Positions 29,270 to 33,861 of a stretch of 33,861 nt of DNA are shown here, piece after piece. Position 1 is the first letter of the stretch. Every line of letters begins with the position of its first letter. Made by a program: the position numbers and the translations under genes. The notes under the pieces were generated by a model, which was given only the letters and a program-made list of their open reading frames with translations, did not search any database and had not been told where the DNA came from. Where the stretch lies: positions 1 to 33,861 of the forward strand of contig PAVT01000018.1 in assembly GCA_002713165.1 (NCBI GenBank). The letters run 5' to 3'. This stretch comes from Verrucomicrobiota bacterium (GTDB taxonomy: Bacteria; Bacteroidota; Bacteroidia; Flavobacteriales_E; Vicingaceae).

Positions 29270-30223
29270 TTAACAAGATGAATTGAACAAATTAAATTGA
29301 TGTTTATCTTCAAAACCTTGATTCCCCTGTAAACCGCCAGAATGAATGGCCAAAATTGTTGAATTCTTGGAAAAGTAACCTGCTTTTATTTGTTCAAATA
29401 GGCCATAAAACATCTTTGCAGTGTACACTAAATCTAGCTTTATGTTGTATTCATTGTAAAACTGCCTTGTAAATTCAATCAATTCATCATTGATCTTTGC
29501 AAACCCACCAAAATGATAGCCATAGAAATAATTCAATTGCTCCTTAAGAATACTATTCTCCTCAGCCATCCTCATTCTATTTTCGAGATACTGTGCATTT
29601 TTTAATGCAGGAAACACTAAAAGTTTTTCTTTTCGCAGAGATCTCCCAATCCCTTGAGCAGTGGTCGTTGTACCTGCAGCAATAGTTACGAAATCGTATA
29701 GGCGTTCTTGCTCATCCAAAATTTCAGTGCATCCTTTAATGCCAAGTTCATTGGCCCCTCCCTCAGGGAGGTGTAAGTAGTTCTTATATCTTGGAAATAA
29801 ATTTTGAATAAAATCAAACTGATCTTTTTGCTTGTATTCTGCCCTGCTAATAAAATGTAGCTGCATCCCCAATTCAATGCATTGACTTAAGGTCGGATTG
29901 TTTTTGTTTTCTGATTCCCCTCTAACTATACCTACACTGGAAATACCCAACAATTGACATGCCTTTGCGCAGGCAATAAGATGGTTTGAAAAAGCACCAC
30001 CAAAGGTGAGTAGCCCCTCGTTATTGTTCTGCTGCAACTTCTCAACGTTGTATTTGAGTTTTCTCCATTTATTTCCTGAAACTATTGGATGAATGAGATC
30101 GTCGCGTTTCAGAAATAAAGAAATGCCAAAATCATTCAAGAAAGAAGAACTTAGCCGATCTATTCTGGATGGAAGTTGAAACTCTTTTAGGAGATATTTG
30201 TTACTGCTTTCTCTATGATTCAT
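29270..30223 (-). CDS. 1-aminocyclopropane-1-carboxylate deaminase / D-cysteine desulfhydrase-like PLP enzyme
   Basis: LFLKRDDLIHPIVSGNKWRKLKYN (PLP-Lys context), LLTFGGAFSNHLIACAKAC, LHLPEGGANELGIKGCTEI, VTIAAGTTTTAQGI, AIHSGGLQGNQGF. ATG at 30223, not the track's 30328. Confidence 0.88.
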   Translation of the reverse strand: MNHRESSNKYLLKEFQLPSRIDRLSSSFLNDFGISLFLKRDDLIHPIVSGNKWRKLKYNVEKLQQNNNEGLLTFGGAFSNHLIACAKACQLLGISSVGIVRGESENKNNPTLSQCIELGMQLHFISRAEYKQKDQFDFIQNLFPRYKNYLHLPEGGANELGIKGCTEILDEQERLYDFVTIAAGTTTTAQGIGRSLRKEKLLVFPALKNAQYLENRMRMAEENSILKEQLNYFYGYHFGGFAKINDELIEFTRQFYNEYNIKLDLVYTAKMFYGLFEQIKAGYFSKNSTILAIHSGGLQGNQGFEDKHQFNLFNSSC

Positions 30224-30409
30224 GCTAATTTTGCAAAGGTGGAAGGATTCTCTATATCTAACAAGTACGAAAAAGAAGATTACTATTTGAGTGTGGATGG
30301 ATACATTATCTTTACTGAGAAGTACCATCTAAAAAGAGGCTACTGTTGTAGAAATGGATGTAAACATTGTCCTTTCGGATTCCACGAGAAACAAAAAACG
30401 AAAAGATAA
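30215..30409 (+). CDS. Small Cys-rich protein, DUF5522-like
   Basis: 64 aa: YYLSVDGYIIFTEKYHLKRGYCCRNGCKHCPFGF; CCx3CxHC cluster. Confidence 0.8.
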   Translation: MIHANFAKVEGFSISNKYEKEDYYLSVDGYIIFTEKYHLKRGYCCRNGCKHCPFGFHEKQKTKR

Positions 30410-30420
30410 AAATATCAATC

Positions 30421-32436
30421 ATGAGTCAAACGGCAATTAAAGAAGATTTTGTGCAGTCTATCAAAGAGGGTATCCCAGGCCAATTGCCCCCAGATCCTGA
30501 ATTTGATCCCAACATCAACCATGCACCAAAAAGGAAAGACATCCTAACGAATAAGGAAAAGAGGTTATCGATTAGAAATGCCTTACGCTACATTCCAAAC
30601 AAACACCACGCTTTCTTAGCGAAAGAGTTTGCAAAGGAATTGGACGACTATGGTCGAATTTATATGCATCGATATCGACCCAATTATCCAATCAAAGCAA
30701 AACATTTAAAAGAATTTCCCCATCAATCAATTCAAGCAGCTGGAATCATGCTCATGTTGTCTAACAATTTAGACCATGCAGTTGCGCAACATCCTCATGA
30801 ACTCATTACCTACGGCGGAAATGGTGCTGTATTTCAGAACTGGGCACAATACAGACTATGTATGCAATACCTTTCTGAGATGACAGATGAACAAACTTTG
30901 GTAATTTATTCTGGCCACTCATTGGGTTTATTTCCATCACATAAGGATGCTCCAAGAGTAGTCGTTACCAATGGAATGATGATTCCGAATTACTCTAAAC
31001 CGGATGACTGGGAGAAATTCAATGCCCTCGGTGTAACGCAATACGGACAAATGACAGCAGGCTCTTTCATGTATATTGGTCCGCAAGGAATCGTGCACGG
31101 CACTACCATTACTTTGCTCAATGCAGGAAGAATGATTTCAGAGGAGGGTTTAGCAGGTAAATTGTTTGTTACAGCTGGTCTAGGAGGTATGTCTGGAGCA
31201 CAACCTAAAGCGGCCAAAATTGCCGGAGCAGTGAGTATAACTGCGGAAATCAATCCCAAAGCTACACATACAAGACACTCTCAAGGATGGGTTGATGAGG
31301 TATACGACAATTTGGATGAACTCATAGAGCGAGTGAAAATAGCGATGCAGAACAAAGAGGCAGTTTCTCTGGCTTATCAAGGAAATGTTGTCAACTTATG
31401 GGAAAAACTTTCTGACGAAAACATCGAAGTCAGTTTAGGCTCTGACCAAACATCTCTGCACAATCCTTGGGCAGGAGGGTATTACCCTGCCGATTATACA
31501 TATGATGAAGCAAATGCATTGATGGTTTCCGACCCAGATAAATTCAAAACGGAAGTAAAGAAAACACTCGTTCGTCATGTGAATGCTGTGAATGTACTGC
31601 ATGAAAAAGGCATGTATTTCTTTGATTATGGAAATGCCTTTTTGTTGGAGGCAAGTCGGGCAGGTGCAGATATTATGAAGCATGGAGAGTTCAAATTTCC
31701 TTCTTATGTCCAAGACATCATGGGTCCTATGTGTTTTGATTATGGATTTGGTCCATTCCGATGGGTATGTGCCTCAAATGACCCAGAGGATTTACGCATA
31801 ACTGATCAACTCGCTACAGAGGTGCTTAAAGAGATGGCTAAAGAAGCCCCTAAAGAAATCAAGCAGCAAATTAATGACAACTTGCACTGGATAAAAACAG
31901 CTGAAGAAAACAGGCTGGTTGTAGGATCTCAAGCCAGAATACTGTATGCCGATGCTGAAGGGAGAATAAGAATTGCTGAAGCCTTTAATGAGGCTGTAAA
32001 AAGCGGAACGCTTTCTGCTCCAGTCATCTTGGGAAGAGATCATCATGATGTGAGTGGGACAGATTCGCCTTATCGTGAAACGGCAAACATTTACGATGGA
32101 TCTCAATTTACAGCAGACATGGCCATCCAAAACGTAATTGGTGATTCCTTTAGAGGAGCTACATGGGTATCAATACACAACGGCGGCGGAGTTGGATGGG
32201 GTGAAGTCATCAATGGAGGTTTCGGAATGTTGTTGGATGGCTCAGAAGATGCTGATCGCAGGTTGAAATCAATGCTGCATTGGGATGTTAACAATGGTGT
32301 AGCGAGAAGAAACTGGGCTAGAAATGAAGGTGCCACTTTTGCTATACAAAGAGCGATGAGGGCCAACCCAAATCTAAAAGTTACCCTACCATCAATCGTT
32401 GAGGATGAAATTCTAGAGGATTTATTCACTGAATAG
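30421..32436 (+). CDS. hutU: Urocanate hydratase (long form, 671 aa)
   Basis: ELITYGGNGAVFQNWAQYRLCMQYLSEMTDEQTLVIYSGHSLGLFPS, NGMMIPNYS, YGQMTAGSFMYIGPQGIVHGTTITLLNAGR, VTAGLGGMSGAQPKAAKIAG, IHNGGGVGWGEVINGGFGMLLDG. ATG at 30421 preferred over the track's 30367. Confidence 0.95.
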   Translation: MSQTAIKEDFVQSIKEGIPGQLPPDPEFDPNINHAPKRKDILTNKEKRLSIRNALRYIPNKHHAFLAKEFAKELDDYGRIYMHRYRPNYPIKAKHLKEFPHQSIQAAGIMLMLSNNLDHAVAQHPHELITYGGNGAVFQNWAQYRLCMQYLSEMTDEQTLVIYSGHSLGLFPSHKDAPRVVVTNGMMIPNYSKPDDWEKFNALGVTQYGQMTAGSFMYIGPQGIVHGTTITLLNAGRMISEEGLAGKLFVTAGLGGMSGAQPKAAKIAGAVSITAEINPKATHTRHSQGWVDEVYDNLDELIERVKIAMQNKEAVSLAYQGNVVNLWEKLSDENIEVSLGSDQTSLHNPWAGGYYPADYTYDEANALMVSDPDKFKTEVKKTLVRHVNAVNVLHEKGMYFFDYGNAFLLEASRAGADIMKHGEFKFPSYVQDIMGPMCFDYGFGPFRWVCASNDPEDLRITDQLATEVLKEMAKEAPKEIKQQINDNLHWIKTAEENRLVVGSQARILYADAEGRIRIAEAFNEAVKSGTLSAPVILGRDHHDVSGTDSPYRETANIYDGSQFTADMAIQNVIGDSFRGATWVSIHNGGGVGWGEVINGGFGMLLDGSEDADRRLKSMLHWDVNNGVARRNWARNEGATFAIQRAMRANPNLKVTLPSIVEDEILEDLFTE

Positions 32437-32453
32437 TCTAATGGATTCAACAT

Positions 32454-32475
32454 CCCTAATTCACTATATTTAGGG
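32454..32475 (+). promoter_or_regulatory. Inverted repeat CCCTAA-N10-TTAGGG abutting the start codon of the NhaC-like gene
   Basis: Read directly; right arm ends 1 nt before ATG 32477. Confidence 0.35.
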
Positions 32476-32476
32476 C

Positions 32477-33861
32477 ATGTTTAAAAGCCTCGGAACAGGA
32501 TTACTTCTTGCTGTTTTTTTAATTTTCTTTGAGCCCATCATGGTTAGTGCTCAAATATCAGCACCTCACATTGTTATTGGAGACGTGGAATATCATTACA
32601 CCCTATCAGGTTTGTCTACCTCAGACACCAACACCTTAATTGTTGGAGATAGTACATTCTTATTGCTTTCGGACAGTGCCAGCATGAATATTCCATTGAC
32701 CCTCAATGCTCCTACATCCATTGTTCTTGAGACACCAACGGTATCAGAATCTATTGAGGTAAATCCTATACCATTGTGGTGGTCATTTCTACCACCATTA
32801 TTGTCAATCTTTTTAGCGTTGATTATTCGAGAAGTAATTACATCCTTGTTTTTGGGAATTTTCCTAGGAGCCTTTATCATTCAAGCATACACACACAACA
32901 TCTTCTCAGGCTTACTATTAGGTTTTATGTCAACAATAGATACTTATTTATTGGGCGCAATGAATGACACAGGGCACCTATCAATAATTGTTTTTTCATT
33001 ACTGATAGGAGCGATGGTTAGTGTCATCTCAAAAAATGGAGGAATGCAGGGAGTTGTCAATCATATTTCAAAAAATGCCAACTCACCAAAATCAGGTCAA
33101 ATGGCAACATGGTTTTTAGGAATTGCGATATTTTTTGATGATTATGCAAATACCTTAATTGTCGGCAATACCATGCGGCCCATTACAGATAAACTTAAAA
33201 TATCCAGAGAAAAACTTGCTTATTTGGTGGACTCCACTGCTGCTCCAATTGCTGCAATTGGATTTGTCACTACATGGATAGGTGCGGAGTTAGGATATAT
33301 TCAGAATGGAATAGAAAAAATTGAAGGGCTTAACGAGGGGGTGTATTCAACATTTATTCAATCCTTGGCATACTCCTATTATCCAATATTAGCTCTCATT
33401 TTTATGTTAATGCTCATTCTCAAAAATCGAGACTTCGGCCCAATGCACCGCGCAGAATTGGCTGCAAGGAATTCGACAAACTTAAAATACATCTATGAAG
33501 GCGACGAAGAATTGGATGAATTTAAAGCCGAGGAAAACATTAAAATAAAGGCCTACAATGCTATAATACCAATTTGCGTTGTAATTTTTGGAACATTAGG
33601 AGGCCTAATATACACAGGTTGGGACCCAGACATCACGCAAAACACTTCTCTTTCTTTTGGCAAAAAGCTATCCGCCATTATTGGAAATGCAGATTCCTAT
33701 TTGGCACTTTTATGGTCTTCATTGGCAGGACTTATTGTCGCAATGAAACTTAGTGTTTTTCAAAAAATACTAGGTTTGGGAAAAACCATCAATGCCGCAT
33801 TGAATGGGATCAAAACAATGTTGCCAGCCATCGTTATCCTGATTTTGGCTTGGGGACTTGC
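32477..33861 (+). CDS. Na+/H+ antiporter NhaC-family transporter, 3' truncated by window edge
   Basis: Frame stays open from ATG 32477 to the window end (not in the ORF track because no stop). Signal-like N-terminus MFKSLGTGLLLAVFLIFFEPIMVSAQ, then LPPLLSIFLALIIREVITSLFLGIFLGAFI, FFDDYANTLIVGNTMRPITDKLKISREKLAYLVDSTAAPIAAIGFVTTWIGAELGYI. Confidence 0.88.
   Translation, partial: MFKSLGTGLLLAVFLIFFEPIMVSAQISAPHIVIGDVEYHYTLSGLSTSDTNTLIVGDSTFLLLSDSASMNIPLTLNAPTSIVLETPTVSESIEVNPIPLWWSFLPPLLSIFLALIIREVITSLFLGIFLGAFIIQAYTHNIFSGLLLGFMSTIDTYLLGAMNDTGHLSIIVFSLLIGAMVSVISKNGGMQGVVNHISKNANSPKSGQMATWFLGIAIFFDDYANTLIVGNTMRPITDKLKISREKLAYLVDSTAAPIAAIGFVTTWIGAELGYIQNGIEKIEGLNEGVYSTFIQSLAYSYYPILALIFMLMLILKNRDFGPMHRAELAARNSTNLKYIYEGDEELDEFKAEENIKIKAYNAIIPICVVIFGTLGGLIYTGWDPDITQNTSLSFGKKLSAIIGNADSYLALLWSSLAGLIVAMKLSVFQKILGLGKTINAALNGIKTMLPAIVILILAWGL

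Noticed and set aside
30421-32436. Complete histidine utilisation (hut) operon
   Set aside because: Only hutU is present; no hutH, hutI or hutG in the window.
30990-32453. Antisense ORFs opposite hutU (30990-31259, 31435-31713, 31792-32130, 32103-32453)
   Set aside because: Overlap a high-confidence urocanate hydratase; likely chance open frames.

Overview
The window reads as an ordinary AT-rich Bacteroidota chromosomal segment, probably a marine or environmental Saprospiria/Flavobacteriia-like lineage. That lineage call is inference from type IX secretion (T9SS) C-terminal domains, Bacteroidota-type TAnnTTTG promoter motifs and gene content. It holds about 25 protein genes and one tRNA. Housekeeping genes recognised are pyrG, yidC, holA, proS, rpsT, hutU and tRNA-Glu(UUC). 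Surface and secreted genes include a partial beta-helix T9SS protein, two TonB-dependent receptors, two tandem S8 proteases with T9SS tails, a FadL/OmpP1-like outer-membrane protein, a LysM glucosaminidase, and a DUF922-type HExxH protein. An NhaC-family antiporter runs off the 3' edge and is absent from the supplied ORF track because it has no stop in the window. I found no transposase, integrase, phage gene, CRISPR array or recognisable defence or biosynthetic cluster, and no convincing new multi-gene system. The best leads are: an orphan HsdR-N/PD-(D/E)XK nuclease-like gene divergent from holA and overlapping secreted protease genes; a repeat and palindrome structure over the putative pyrG promoter; a compact tRNA-Glu-rpsT unit whose terminator hairpin covers a neighbour's stop codon; a 9-bp overlap of divergent start regions (PLP enzyme/DUF5522); and the extracytoplasmic N-terminal extension on the NhaC-like transporter. 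All calls come from reading the sequence; no homology search was run.
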